From a virus, in IMG/VR virus record IMGVR_UViG_3300005253_000302, positions 1 to 47,021 of that record: DNA of 47,021 nt; one strand, written 5' to 3'. Positions within the stretch are counted from its first letter, which is position 1; the number at the start of each line of letters is the position of its first letter. The notes beneath the pieces are model-generated. The model was not told the DNA's origin and made no database searches. It saw nothing but the letters and a program-made list of their open reading frames with translations. Shown piece by piece: positions 36,635-45,023 of this stretch. Made by a program: the position numbers and the translations under genes.

Positions 36635-39600
36635 ATGGCGTTCGGCGAGACACGGCGGCATCGTGAGGAGCGGGAGGCGCGACAGAGCGACCTCTACCCC
36701 GAGCTCGAGCTGTCCGGCATCGACGGTGTGTTCGCCGTCGACCGCCTGCGCCGCGAGGAGAGCCGCCCGCTGACGAGCGTCGGCATGGCGGTCGAGGACG
36801 CGATGGTGCGATCCCGCCCGCCGGTGGACCCGGAGGAGGAGCTGGGAGCCCAGCGCGGGTTCTTCCAGCCGCCACCCGACCCGCTGCCCCAGCCACGGGA
36901 GCCGTCTCTGGCGCCGGTTGAGCGGCTGCCGACCCCGCAGCAGCCCCGACCGGCCTTCGAGATTGGCCCCAATCTCGAGCCGCTGAGCATCGAGCGGACG
37001 CGCGAGGAGCTGGCGACGACGCGACCGGGCCTACCGCGTGAAGCTGCACTGGATCTTGATGAACGCATACGTCTTGCTTTCGGTGAGGACGAAGACGTAT
37101 CCCGCTTCGACTTCGGCGACCTGTTCAGCGAACTCGGGATGGCCGAGGCGCGGCTGGAGGAGCTGACTTCTCGCAAGGGTGCGCCACTGAGTCTGTTAGA
37201 GGAGCGTGACACACGGCAGCGCGTGCAGCAGCTTCGTGAAGCTACATCGCTCGCCGGTCCGCTCACCGAGTCTGATCGCGGCGGGCTGGCTCAACTGGTC
37301 GGCATCACGCTCCAGCAGCTCGCCGCGATTCCCGGCGGCGAGCAGGTCTTGCGTCGTCTCACAGTCGAAACCATGGTCGCGACCAGCGATGTGACGAAGG
37401 CGGAGGCGGGGAAGCGTTTCGATGTGATGTGGGAGTCGTGGCCGCGGTGGCTGCAACTCGTGGCGGAAGAGACGTTCGATCCCACCAATGCTCTGCTCGT
37501 GGCCGGCGGGGCCGTGCTGGCACCGCGACTGCTTGCATCATCGAGCCGCACGGCGCGTGTGCTCGGCGAGGTGCTGAAACCCATCAGCAAGGGGCCACTG
37601 GCCTTTCCCAGTGAGGTGGGAGCCGCTGTGGGCTTGCGGGGGGCGTTCGAGGCGTCAGAGGGCGCGCCCCTACCAGTACGCCTTGCCCTCGGTGCCGTAG
37701 GTGCTGTGGCTGGCGTAGGCGCTGTGCGTGGCGCGCCACGGGCTCTGGCGCCAATCCCTGATCTGGCGCAAGGCGTCAGAAGGTACGGCGACGAAGTGCT
37801 TACGACGCTTCGTGGCTCTGGACCGTTGCAGGCAGGTGAGGCTGGGCTTCGGGCTGAGATTGTCCCTGGTGTTCCAGACGCCTTCGCACGCGCGAAGGCT
37901 GCACTCAGGGGGGCACTAGCGGAAGAGAACGCCCTTCGCGAGTCCGGGCAAACGGCGGCGGAGATTACCAGAGAACGCGCCCGTCGTTTTGGCAACTACA
38001 TACCTACATTGCGCAGGATGCGGGCCGCCGGCCTTTCAGAAGAGGACGCCGCCCTAGCTACGACGTTCGAGCGAGGCGTGATGCGTTCGACGTTTGCGGA
38101 TCCGATTCAGATCGACTCTGCCGCCCGTGAGGCAATGTTCGCGGAGCTGGGGAGGCTTCTGGACACTGGGGTCATCGATGTCCCGCGACACCGGACGCTT
38201 CGGGATATTCTCACTCGTGCCTTGGCGGGTACAGGCTTCAACCAGCCAGCGCAAATGAGGATGTTGAGGGAGTTCCTTGGCGACGACATCGCGGAGGCGG
38301 TGCTGGTCCGGTCCTCGGCTAACCAGATGCTCTCCGTTGCTGCGCGCATCGGGCGTGGCGGGCGGAGGGGGCCGGGCGGCGCCACCCTACCGTCTTCGGG
38401 CGGTCCGGGTATCCCCACTGGACCGCGCGGCGTCACCTCAACTGGTCGAGGGCGTGGCGCTACACCCCGTCCCATCGGAGGCGTCCCGACTCCTGTGCCG
38501 CCTGAGCCCGCCCTCGGTGGCGTCGGCGTTCTTGAGCGTGGGCCGATCAGGCGTAGCGGGGGACGCTTGCTGCCGTCCGGTGAAGCGACTGTTCCCGGTG
38601 GCATCACTGATCTACCAGAGGGGCGTGGCGTGCGTGCCCAACCCCGCCCTCTGAGAGTTGATCCAGAACCTGTTGTGGAGCCGGCCCTTACAGGGCTTGG
38701 CGTTTTGGAGCGTGATTTCATCAGGCGCGGCGGCGCGACGCTACCGGGTGGCGGGGGTGTCGATCTGCCGAGTGGGCCGCGTGGTGTTACGTCGACAGGC
38801 ATACGGCGAGGGGCGCAGACCGTTGCGACTAAGCCGTTGCAGCAGGCCGTGGAGGTGGCCGAGAGCCACAACCGCCTGCTGGAGAACATCCTCGACGTCT
38901 GGAACATCCCTCGCAGCCTCAAGTCCTCGTTCGACGTGTCCGCGTGGCTCCGCCAGGGTGGCCTGCTGGGCGCGAAGAACATTGACGCCTGGACGGCGGC
39001 GCTCGGTCCATCGCTGCGAGCGCTGCGTAATCCTGAAGAGGCGCGAATCATCCTCGACCAGATCCAGAACGGTCCCAAGGCACTAATCAGAAACCGTGCA
39101 GGGGTGTTTTTCGCCGAGATCACAGACCCGAACCTACAGGTGCGGCGCCTCGGCGACCGATGGGCAGTCGTCAATCGCGAGACCGACCAGCAAATCGGCC
39201 TGTTCAGGACGAAGGCCGAGGCAGAGGCCCGCCTGCTGCCGAAACTGACTCAGCGCGAGGAACAATTCATCTCGCGCATCGCCTCGAAGATCCCCGGCGT
39301 TGGCGCTTCGGAGCGTTCGTTCGTCGTCTTTCTGAACAAGCTTCGCGCGGACGTGTTCGACAAGTTCGCCGCCGAGCTCTCCGCGCGCAACGCCGAGTGG
39401 TTCGAGTACGAAGAGTTGGCTCGTATGGTCAACGTCTTCACCGGGCGTGGATCGTTGCCGAAGGGGCACGGGGACATCATCAGCCTATTGGGCAACACGT
39501 TCTGGTCTATGCGCCTCATAGTCGCGCGCTTCGAGGCCCCGTTGATGCTGTTCTCCAAGAGCCCACTCGTGCGGCGCGAGGCTGCCTATTCCCTCGGCGC

Positions 39601-41014
39601 CTTCGTCGCCGAACGAATGGCGGTGCTTGGCCTCGGCGCTGCGTTCGGTCTCTGGACCGTCGAGCTCAACCCACGCAGTTCGGACTTAGGCAAGATCAAG
39701 CTTCCAGGCGGCGTACGCATCGACCCCTGGGGCGGCTTCCAGCAAATGGTTGTGTTCGCCAACCGCCTCGCTTCCGGCCAGATCGCGACGACGGGCTCGG
39801 GGAACCTGCGTGACGTGGACCGCTGGGAGTTGGCGTGGAACTTCATTCGCGGCAAGCTCTCACCGTCCGCCGCCACGGCCGTCAACATCAAGGAGGGTGA
39901 GAACATCATCGGCGAGCCGATGACGCCCGCCTCGGTGGTGGGCGACCTCACCATCCCGCTCACCCCGCAGGACTTCTGGGATGGCTACAGGTTCGGAGGC
40001 ATCCCGGGTTCCGCGATCGCAGGCACGGCCGGCGTCATCGGCTTCGGCGCTCAGTCCTTCCAATCGTTCGGCGACCTGCAGGCGGCCGTGGCTGCTGACC
40101 TCTTCCCCGACAAGTCGCCCGATGAGCCACTGAACCGTGAGGAGCGTCGACAGGTCAACGCCGATCCACGGATGCAGGAACGCATCGGCGGCTTCGAGGA
40201 CGACTCCGGCACCCCCGAGCAGCAGCTCTCGTTCGCCTTCGACAACCTCGACCGCGTGAAGACGGATGCCGAGGCGGAGTTGCGCGCGGCGATCGACGCC
40301 GGCGCGACGGCGCTCGTGCTCAAGGATGCCATCAAGCAGCTCAAGGAGACGCGATTCATTGCCGCTGACGCCCTGCTGGGGAGCGACACGCTGCAGGCGG
40401 CGCTGGAGCGAACGGACCAGCCGGTGGAGGACGTGCTGGCGGAGGCGTACTGGAGCATCGACCTCCAGATTCATCCCGAGACGGGCAGCAAGGACTTCGA
40501 GGCACGAGACGAAGAGCGGGTCGCGATCCTGCAGGAGGCGGCAGAGCGCGGCGTCGATCTCAACTACATCGCGGGTTTCGGCGAGGGCACCTATCGCGGC
40601 ACACGCTTCGCTGACGAGCGCGTGCGCGAGATGGTGGAGCAGTACGACACAGATGTGCAGGCAGCGGTCGAGAGCGGGCTCTTCGAGCTGCGCGATCTGG
40701 CGTGGGAGGACATGCAGCGGTCGTTCCCCGCCACGGTCGAGTTCGACTCGATGTTTGACTGGCGCGATGCGGAAATTGCGAAGCTCGTCGCGCAGGAGAT
40801 GCCGCCGACCCGCGCCGAGCGGGCGGTCCAGCAGCATCCCTTCAAAGAGGCGTTTGACGCGAACAAGAACATGCGTGAGCAGCAGTGGGTGATCGCGAAC
40901 ACTCCATCTGGTCTCGCTGCCAAGGCGGATCTCTGGGACTTCTTCACGCCCACGAACGAGGAGCTGGACATCATCGAGAGCTTCCCGCGTCAGCCGGTGG
41001 CGGCTACCCCATGA
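36635..41014 (+). CDS. Giant virion protein, 1459 aa
   Basis: ATG directly after the previous stop. Residues 1-110 are Pro/Glu-rich. Residues about 240-380 contain hydrophobic Gly/Ala stretches (GAVGAVAGVGAVRGAPRAL). Residues 565-735 are Gly/Pro/Thr repeats (GPRGVTSTG twice, GVLER(G/D)(P/F)IRR twice). Residues 740-1120 are a conserved-looking domain with HGDIISLLGNTFWSMRLIVA, then NPRSSDLGKIKLPGGVRIDP and WGGFQQMVVFANRLASGQI, known to me from the large polyvalent proteins of phages. The rest is helical. Probably carried in the virion and ejected with DNA; not a tape measure because of its place before the capsid genes. Inference. Confidence 0.65.
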   Translation: MAFGETRRHREEREARQSDLYPELELSGIDGVFAVDRLRREESRPLTSVGMAVEDAMVRSRPPVDPEEELGAQRGFFQPPPDPLPQPREPSLAPVERLPTPQQPRPAFEIGPNLEPLSIERTREELATTRPGLPREAALDLDERIRLAFGEDEDVSRFDFGDLFSELGMAEARLEELTSRKGAPLSLLEERDTRQRVQQLREATSLAGPLTESDRGGLAQLVGITLQQLAAIPGGEQVLRRLTVETMVATSDVTKAEAGKRFDVMWESWPRWLQLVAEETFDPTNALLVAGGAVLAPRLLASSSRTARVLGEVLKPISKGPLAFPSEVGAAVGLRGAFEASEGAPLPVRLALGAVGAVAGVGAVRGAPRALAPIPDLAQGVRRYGDEVLTTLRGSGPLQAGEAGLRAEIVPGVPDAFARAKAALRGALAEENALRESGQTAAEITRERARRFGNYIPTLRRMRAAGLSEEDAALATTFERGVMRSTFADPIQIDSAAREAMFAELGRLLDTGVIDVPRHRTLRDILTRALAGTGFNQPAQMRMLREFLGDDIAEAVLVRSSANQMLSVAARIGRGGRRGPGGATLPSSGGPGIPTGPRGVTSTGRGRGATPRPIGGVPTPVPPEPALGGVGVLERGPIRRSGGRLLPSGEATVPGGITDLPEGRGVRAQPRPLRVDPEPVVEPALTGLGVLERDFIRRGGATLPGGGGVDLPSGPRGVTSTGIRRGAQTVATKPLQQAVEVAESHNRLLENILDVWNIPRSLKSSFDVSAWLRQGGLLGAKNIDAWTAALGPSLRALRNPEEARIILDQIQNGPKALIRNRAGVFFAEITDPNLQVRRLGDRWAVVNRETDQQIGLFRTKAEAEARLLPKLTQREEQFISRIASKIPGVGASERSFVVFLNKLRADVFDKFAAELSARNAEWFEYEELARMVNVFTGRGSLPKGHGDIISLLGNTFWSMRLIVARFEAPLMLFSKSPLVRREAAYSLGAFVAERMAVLGLGAAFGLWTVELNPRSSDLGKIKLPGGVRIDPWGGFQQMVVFANRLASGQIATTGSGNLRDVDRWELAWNFIRGKLSPSAATAVNIKEGENIIGEPMTPASVVGDLTIPLTPQDFWDGYRFGGIPGSAIAGTAGVIGFGAQSFQSFGDLQAAVAADLFPDKSPDEPLNREERRQVNADPRMQERIGGFEDDSGTPEQQLSFAFDNLDRVKTDAEAELRAAIDAGATALVLKDAIKQLKETRFIAADALLGSDTLQAALERTDQPVEDVLAEAYWSIDLQIHPETGSKDFEARDEERVAILQEAAERGVDLNYIAGFGEGTYRGTRFADERVREMVEQYDTDVQAAVESGLFELRDLAWEDMQRSFPATVEFDSMFDWRDAEIAKLVAQEMPPTRAERAVQQHPFKEAFDANKNMREQQWVIANTPSGLAAKADLWDFFTPTNEELDIIESFPRQPVAATP

Positions 41015-41247
41015 GCGCCAACTGGCATCTGAAGGGGTCGCTCGGCGACCCCCGTCAGCGGCCGCAGCGGGCCGTAGAGGTGCGCTGCCAGAACCCGCTG
41101 TGCCACGCGGCCGTGCGTTCAGGTGGCCGTAGGCGACGCTGGCTGGTGGAGGTTGTGGCGGACGAGGGCTCGAAACTGACGGTCAAGGCGCGGTGCCCTT
41201 CTTGCCGTTCGGAGCAACGCATCCCGGTGACCGTGCCGGTGTCCTAG
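41011..41247 (+). CDS. Zinc-ribbon protein, 78 aa
   Basis: ATGA overlap. VEVRCQNPLCHAAVRSGGRR, then VKARCPSCRSEQRIPVTVPV: CxxxxC and CxxC, a zinc ribbon on a beta-hairpin frame. The end of the operon before the promoter/terminator gap. Unknown; possibly a late regulator. Confidence 0.6.
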   Translation: MSANWHLKGSLGDPRQRPQRAVEVRCQNPLCHAAVRSGGRRRRWLVEVVADEGSKLTVKARCPSCRSEQRIPVTVPVS

Positions 41248-41255
41248 GGGCTCTG

Positions 41256-41264
41256 TGCTATGCT
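41256..41264 (+). promoter_or_regulatory. Extended -10 promoter candidate before the capsid genes
   Basis: TGCTATGCT is the same box as at 28353 (TGGTATGCT), and is followed by GCCC as that one is by CCCG. No -35 is recognisable. Transcription would start near 41271 and meet the intrinsic terminator at 41303-41335 after about 60 bases. Confidence 0.4.
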
Positions 41265-41302
41265 GCCCGCGTAGTCGCCCCCGGCCTGCTGTGCGCAGTT
41301 AG

Positions 41303-41335
41303 CGCCACGAGGACTTCGGTCCCGTGGCGTTTTTT
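41303..41335 (+). terminator. Intrinsic terminator
   Basis: CGCCACG (41303-41309) pairs with CGTGGCG (41323-41329), A bulge, then GGAC/GTCC closed by a TTCG tetraloop and followed by six T (41330-41335). A textbook rho-independent terminator between the giant-protein operon and the scaffold/capsid genes. Confidence 0.9.
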
Positions 41336-41372
41336 GCGTTCACCACGAGGCGGGGCGAATGGAGGGTACGCG

Positions 41373-42242
41373 GTGCCAGACGACCCGACGACTCCGACCG
41401 AGGCATCCGCCCCGGCGGCCGAGCAGACCCAGGCGACAGCGCCAGAGCCGGAGGCGTCCACAGCGTCGCCGCCGGCTGATGGTGGCGGCGATGGCGAGCA
41501 GGTCTCCGCGCAGGCGCCATCTGAAGAGGCAGGCTCGACGACACCACCGGAAACGGACCCTCCTGGAGGTGAGCCGGAAACCCCGGCAGAGCCCTCCACG
41601 CTCGCTGAATTCGCTGAACGGAACGAGTGGGCGGCGGAAGCGCTGGCTACCCGTGACGCGGAGCGTGAGAACGCAGGCGCGCAACGGCGCGAGGCATCTC
41701 TACGCCGTGAGGCAGGCAGCCGCGAGCAGACGGCTCAGAACACTGCACGCCTACTGACGGCGTGGGATGAGTTGGAGCCGGATGAGCGGGCTAAGAGCGC
41801 CGGGTGGACCTACGACCTCGCCACCGCCAACGCGGCGGTCGAGGCAACGAAGACCCTCGGCGAATCGGTGCGTCAGATTTACGACGTCCCCGCTGATGTC
41901 GTGGAAAAGGCGCTGAGTTTTCGTGAGGCGGAGACCCCCGACTGGGGCGGCTACACGAAGACGCTGATCGATGGCGCGGTGGCGACTGGAATCGCTGCGG
42001 CGTCTATCTCTGACGTGCCCGAGGGCTCGAAGCTGCATGGCGAGATCAAGGCCGAGGTGCAACACCTGCTGGCCGGCGAGATCTCAGCGCGCAAGCTCGA
42101 AGCGATGCCGAAGGGCGAAGCGCCCCCGGCCACGCCAGCGAGCGGCGGTGCCCCGAACGGGCGCAAAAACATGACCGATTACAAGACCCCGGGCGACTTG
42201 CTGGACGCTGCTGTGAGCGGCGAGTTCGCGGCGTCGCCGTAA
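41373..42242 (+). CDS. Putative scaffolding protein, 289 aa
   Basis: GTG 41373 with GGAGGG six bases before. The first 95 residues are Pro/Glu/Ala/Thr-rich and disordered (MPDDPTTPTEASAPAAEQTQ). Residues 95-170 are charged helix (LATRDAERENAGAQRREASL). Residues 170-289 are helical, ending KNMTDYKTPGDLLDAAVSGE. Acidic, coiled and immediately upstream of the capsid gene, as scaffolds are. It would guide capsid assembly and leave or be digested. No sequence match claimed. Confidence 0.65.
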   Translation: MPDDPTTPTEASAPAAEQTQATAPEPEASTASPPADGGGDGEQVSAQAPSEEAGSTTPPETDPPGGEPETPAEPSTLAEFAERNEWAAEALATRDAERENAGAQRREASLRREAGSREQTAQNTARLLTAWDELEPDERAKSAGWTYDLATANAAVEATKTLGESVRQIYDVPADVVEKALSFREAETPDWGGYTKTLIDGAVATGIAAASISDVPEGSKLHGEIKAEVQHLLAGEISARKLEAMPKGEAPPATPASGGAPNGRKNMTDYKTPGDLLDAAVSGEFAASP

Positions 42243-42257
42243 CCGAGGAGCACTCCA

Positions 42258-43229
42258 ATCGCCGACACTCTGTTGACTATCGCTGAGGCGGGAAAGCAGA
42301 CCGAGCCGACCACCTCGCAGGCGATGACCACTGCACTGCAAGAGATGCTGGCGCAGGAGGAGCCCCTTCTGGACCGCCTGCACTGGCACAAGATTCCAGC
42401 CGGGTCGAACAGTTACCGCTACCTCCAGCCGTCGCAGGCGCCGACGCCGAGCTTCCGCGCGATCAATGCTGCGTGGGATGCGACGCACGGCGTGTGGATT
42501 CCGAAGCAGGAATCCGTGGCGATCCTGGGTGGTGAGCTCGAGATCGACGTTGCCATCCTCGACATGTACGGCGGGCAGCTCTCGATGGGGATGCGTGCTC
42601 GCGAGCTGAAGGCGTGGACCATCGCCATCAAGGACAAGTGGCTCCAGACCTTCTTCGAGGGTGACGTCGGTGTCGATCCTGCGGCCTTCGAGGGGCTGCG
42701 AACCCGCGTGGCCGGCTCGGGCATGGACTTCGACATGTCGAGTGGCACGGACCGCGCAGCGCTGACGCTGGCGAAGCTGGACGAGGTGATCGAGGCCGTG
42801 CTGGGTGGGGTGGAGCGCAAGTCCATCGCGACGAACCAGTGGCTGCGGCGCAAGATCAACGCCCTCATCCGCGAGTCCAGCCAGGCGCAGGAAACGGTGG
42901 ACACCGGTTTCGGTCGCATCATGCCGTCCTACGGTGGCGTTCCTCTGATCGTCATTCAGAAGGAAAGCGACATGTCCACGATCCTCGACTTCGACGAGGA
43001 TCCGGGCGACGGCGGCGACGACACCGCGTCGATGTACTGCATTCGCTTCGCCAACGGCGAGGAGCCGGGCGTGTTCGGCCTGATGGGGAACAACGGCGGC
43101 TGGGAGGCCAAGGCGTTCGGGGAGCAGGAGAGCGTTCCGAGAAACCTCGACCGCTTCTCGGCCTACGTCGGGCTGGCTGCGCCACACCCCCGCGCGTTCG
43201 CGCGGCTGCATTCGGTCGGGAAGATATGA
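42258..43229 (+). CDS. Major capsid protein, starts at ATC, 323 aa
   Basis: Start: GAGGAG (42245-42250) sits seven bases before ATC GCC at 42258. Between the TAA at 42240 and TTG 42273 no ATG, GTG or TTG exists, and TTG 42273 is too far from the site. The product would begin (M)ADTLLTIAEAGKQTEPTTS. HK97-type capsid traits: PLLDRLHWHKIPAGSNSYRY, an E-loop-like PSFRAINAAWDATHGVWIPK, the spine region LKAWTIAIKDKWLQTFFEGD and a beta-rich A-domain end (GGVPLIVIQKE). Position after portal and scaffold agrees. Shell of the head. Confidence 0.75.
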   Translation: MADTLLTIAEAGKQTEPTTSQAMTTALQEMLAQEEPLLDRLHWHKIPAGSNSYRYLQPSQAPTPSFRAINAAWDATHGVWIPKQESVAILGGELEIDVAILDMYGGQLSMGMRARELKAWTIAIKDKWLQTFFEGDVGVDPAAFEGLRTRVAGSGMDFDMSSGTDRAALTLAKLDEVIEAVLGGVERKSIATNQWLRRKINALIRESSQAQETVDTGFGRIMPSYGGVPLIVIQKESDMSTILDFDEDPGDGGDDTASMYCIRFANGEEPGVFGLMGNNGGWEAKAFGEQESVPRNLDRFSAYVGLAAPHPRAFARLHSVGKI

Positions 43230-43936
43230 CCAACGAGACGCAGACCTCGGCCGCGCCCGGCCAGGAGGCCTCGAGCGGCATCCTGCCGGCGACTGAGGGC
43301 GCGGGCGGTCCGTCCACGGGCTTCGTGTTCAGTGACGAGCTCAGGGCCGCTCTGGAGGCTACGGGGGCGTTTACGTCTTCGCAGCTCAAGGCGCTGTACG
43401 AGGCTGAGGACGAGCTGCCGAACTTCTCGCGCGACCGCTACGCGGGGCTGGACGCGTTCACCAAGTCGACGGCCTACATCGCGCACGAGATCATCACCCG
43501 GTACATCGGCCAGCAGGCGCTCTCGCAGGAGCCGTCCGGTCCGATGCCGGTGAAGCCGCCGTACCTCGACAAGCCCGACGAGTACGACCCGCACAACCCG
43601 TCGCAGGTGTACACCCACGTCGACGGCAAGCTCTACCGCTGGGACGGGAAGCGCGGCGAGCAGGACAACGTGAGCTACGAGTGGGGCAAGCTGCGGCCCG
43701 TGGTCGTGGTGTCGCACACCGACGTGGGCGGCGTGATGGTGCCGGACGCGGCTCCGGCCAGTCAGGCGATCCGCGACGGGGTCGACTGGTTCCACTGGGG
43801 CTACGACTGCTGGATCGGCAACGGCGGGAAGCCGCTGGGGGTCGTCACGCAGGACGTGCGGGATCAGGTGCGACTCGCGCAGGAGCGCTCGGCCGGGGCG
43901 CTGATTTCGCAACGCTCGCTGGCGGCGCTGAGCTAG
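43226..43936 (+). CDS. Head-region structural protein, 236 aa
   Basis: ATGA overlap with the capsid gene. N-terminal 40 residues are Ser/Gly/Ala-rich; residues 45-110 helical (AALEATGAFTSSQLKALYEA, FTKSTAYIAHEIITRYIG); then a beta part with VYTHVDGKLYRWDGKRGEQD and KLRPVVVVSHTDVGGVMV. Position suggests a connector or head-completion protein. Family not recognised. Confidence 0.55.
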   Translation: MTNETQTSAAPGQEASSGILPATEGAGGPSTGFVFSDELRAALEATGAFTSSQLKALYEAEDELPNFSRDRYAGLDAFTKSTAYIAHEIITRYIGQQALSQEPSGPMPVKPPYLDKPDEYDPHNPSQVYTHVDGKLYRWDGKRGEQDNVSYEWGKLRPVVVVSHTDVGGVMVPDAAPASQAIRDGVDWFHWGYDCWIGNGGKPLGVVTQDVRDQVRLAQERSAGALISQRSLAALS

Positions 43937-43962
43937 CGCTGAACTGACAAGAGGAGCAACGA

Positions 43963-44454
43963 ATGTACGACGCAAACCTGCTGCTGCTGAACCGGACCGA
44001 CTACGACAGCGGCAACGATGGCGCGGGCTCGGGAACCGACGAGACAAGCGGCGGCGGTCGCATCGTGGACGTGGCCGAGGGCGCTGATGTCGCGGTGTTG
44101 ATGGCGCTCGGTGAGGCCGATGCCACCATCGCGGACACGACCGAGACGCTGGACATGCTGGTGCAGATCAGCCGCGACGGCGGCTCGACGTGGGGGACGG
44201 CGCAGACGTTCCGTCAGATCACCGCGTCTGAGCTGAACGGAAGCGGTACGCCTATCGACGAGAGCGCGGGCGATGTGACGTTCAAGCGAGCGGTGATCAC
44301 CAATGTCGGCATCGCGGAGGCGGGCAACAGCGGCATCGTGAAGATGCGGCTCAACGGTACGGCCTCGGACACGAACCACTGGGCGCCGATCGTCACGGTG
44401 GTGACCCGCCAGGACGTGCGCGAAGAGTGGCTGGACAACGCGTTCGTCTCCTAG
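43963..44454 (+). CDS. Putative head decoration/virion protein, 163 aa
   Basis: ATG with a strong GAGGAG site seven bases upstream. LLLNRTDYDSGNDGAGSGTD, then LDMLVQISRDGGSTWGTAQT and VTFKRAVITNVGIAEAGNSG. The 'VQIS.DGG.TW' beta sandwich is frequent in small virion proteins encoded after the capsid gene. Likely abundant given the ribosome site. Function from context. Confidence 0.6.
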   Translation: MYDANLLLLNRTDYDSGNDGAGSGTDETSGGGRIVDVAEGADVAVLMALGEADATIADTTETLDMLVQISRDGGSTWGTAQTFRQITASELNGSGTPIDESAGDVTFKRAVITNVGIAEAGNSGIVKMRLNGTASDTNHWAPIVTVVTRQDVREEWLDNAFVS

Positions 44455-44483
44455 CCGGGGCGATGTAGCGACGGAGCAGAAGC

Positions 44484-44753
44484 ATGGCGACGAAACGCAA
44501 AGCGGCTGCCGAGGCCGAGGGGCCGGATACGCAGCCCGATGATCAGGTTGCTTCTGAGCCGCCGCCTGAGCCGGAGAACGAACCCGGTCTCTGTGAGGCG
44601 CGCATCAACTACTACCGCGGTGAAGGTGACGGTGAGAAGCACATCGGCACCGGCCCGGGCTGCGGGCTGAACGCGGGCCACAAGGCAGGGGTGAGCCACC
44701 AGACGGACGGCTCGAGCGAGATCCACCCGACGAAGGTCGGACGCTGGGAGTAG
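44484..44753 (+). CDS. Hypothetical protein, 89 aa
   Basis: ATG with GGAG upstream. Acidic, Pro-rich start (EAEGPDTQPDDQVASEPPPE), then LCEARINYYRGEGDGEKHIG and GCGLNAGHKAGVSHQTDGS. Two Cys and two His could bind a metal. Between head genes. Unknown. Confidence 0.55.
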   Translation: MATKRKAAAEAEGPDTQPDDQVASEPPPEPENEPGLCEARINYYRGEGDGEKHIGTGPGCGLNAGHKAGVSHQTDGSSEIHPTKVGRWE

Positions 44754-44755
44754 CG

Positions 44756-45007
44756 ATGGTCGACCTCGGACGGGTGCACCAGCGCACAGCGCGCAAGGTG
44801 CGCGGCGGGAAGCGTTTGCGCCCCGGCGTCGACGTCGACCGCTACGGCCGCGTGGTGGGCCTCAGGAACGCGCAGGGCGTGCTCTACGAGGTGTGCACGA
44901 TGTGCGGTGAGCGCTCGATGGTGCGAGCCGAGGAGCCCGGGCACGAGCGCGAGTGGTACTGCGAAAAGTGCGGCTACCGCGATAACGCCGACCGTCCGCT
45001 GAACTGA
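44756..45007 (+). CDS. Zinc-ribbon protein, 83 aa
   Basis: ATG two bases after the previous stop. Basic N-terminus (RVHQRTARKVRGGKRLRPGV), then VCTMCGERSMVRAEE and WYCEKCGYRDNADRP: two CxxC knuckles. A zinc ribbon among virion genes is unusual; it may bind packaged DNA or RNA. Unknown. Confidence 0.6.
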   Translation: MVDLGRVHQRTARKVRGGKRLRPGVDVDRYGRVVGLRNAQGVLYEVCTMCGERSMVRAEEPGHEREWYCEKCGYRDNADRPLN

Positions 45008-45023
45008 AGGAACGGAGAGAACG

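Noticed and set aside
36635-41014. Tape-measure protein call for the 1459-aa gene
   Set aside because: It is placed before scaffold and capsid genes, has no long uniform helical repeats, and no tail-tube or chaperone genes accompany it.
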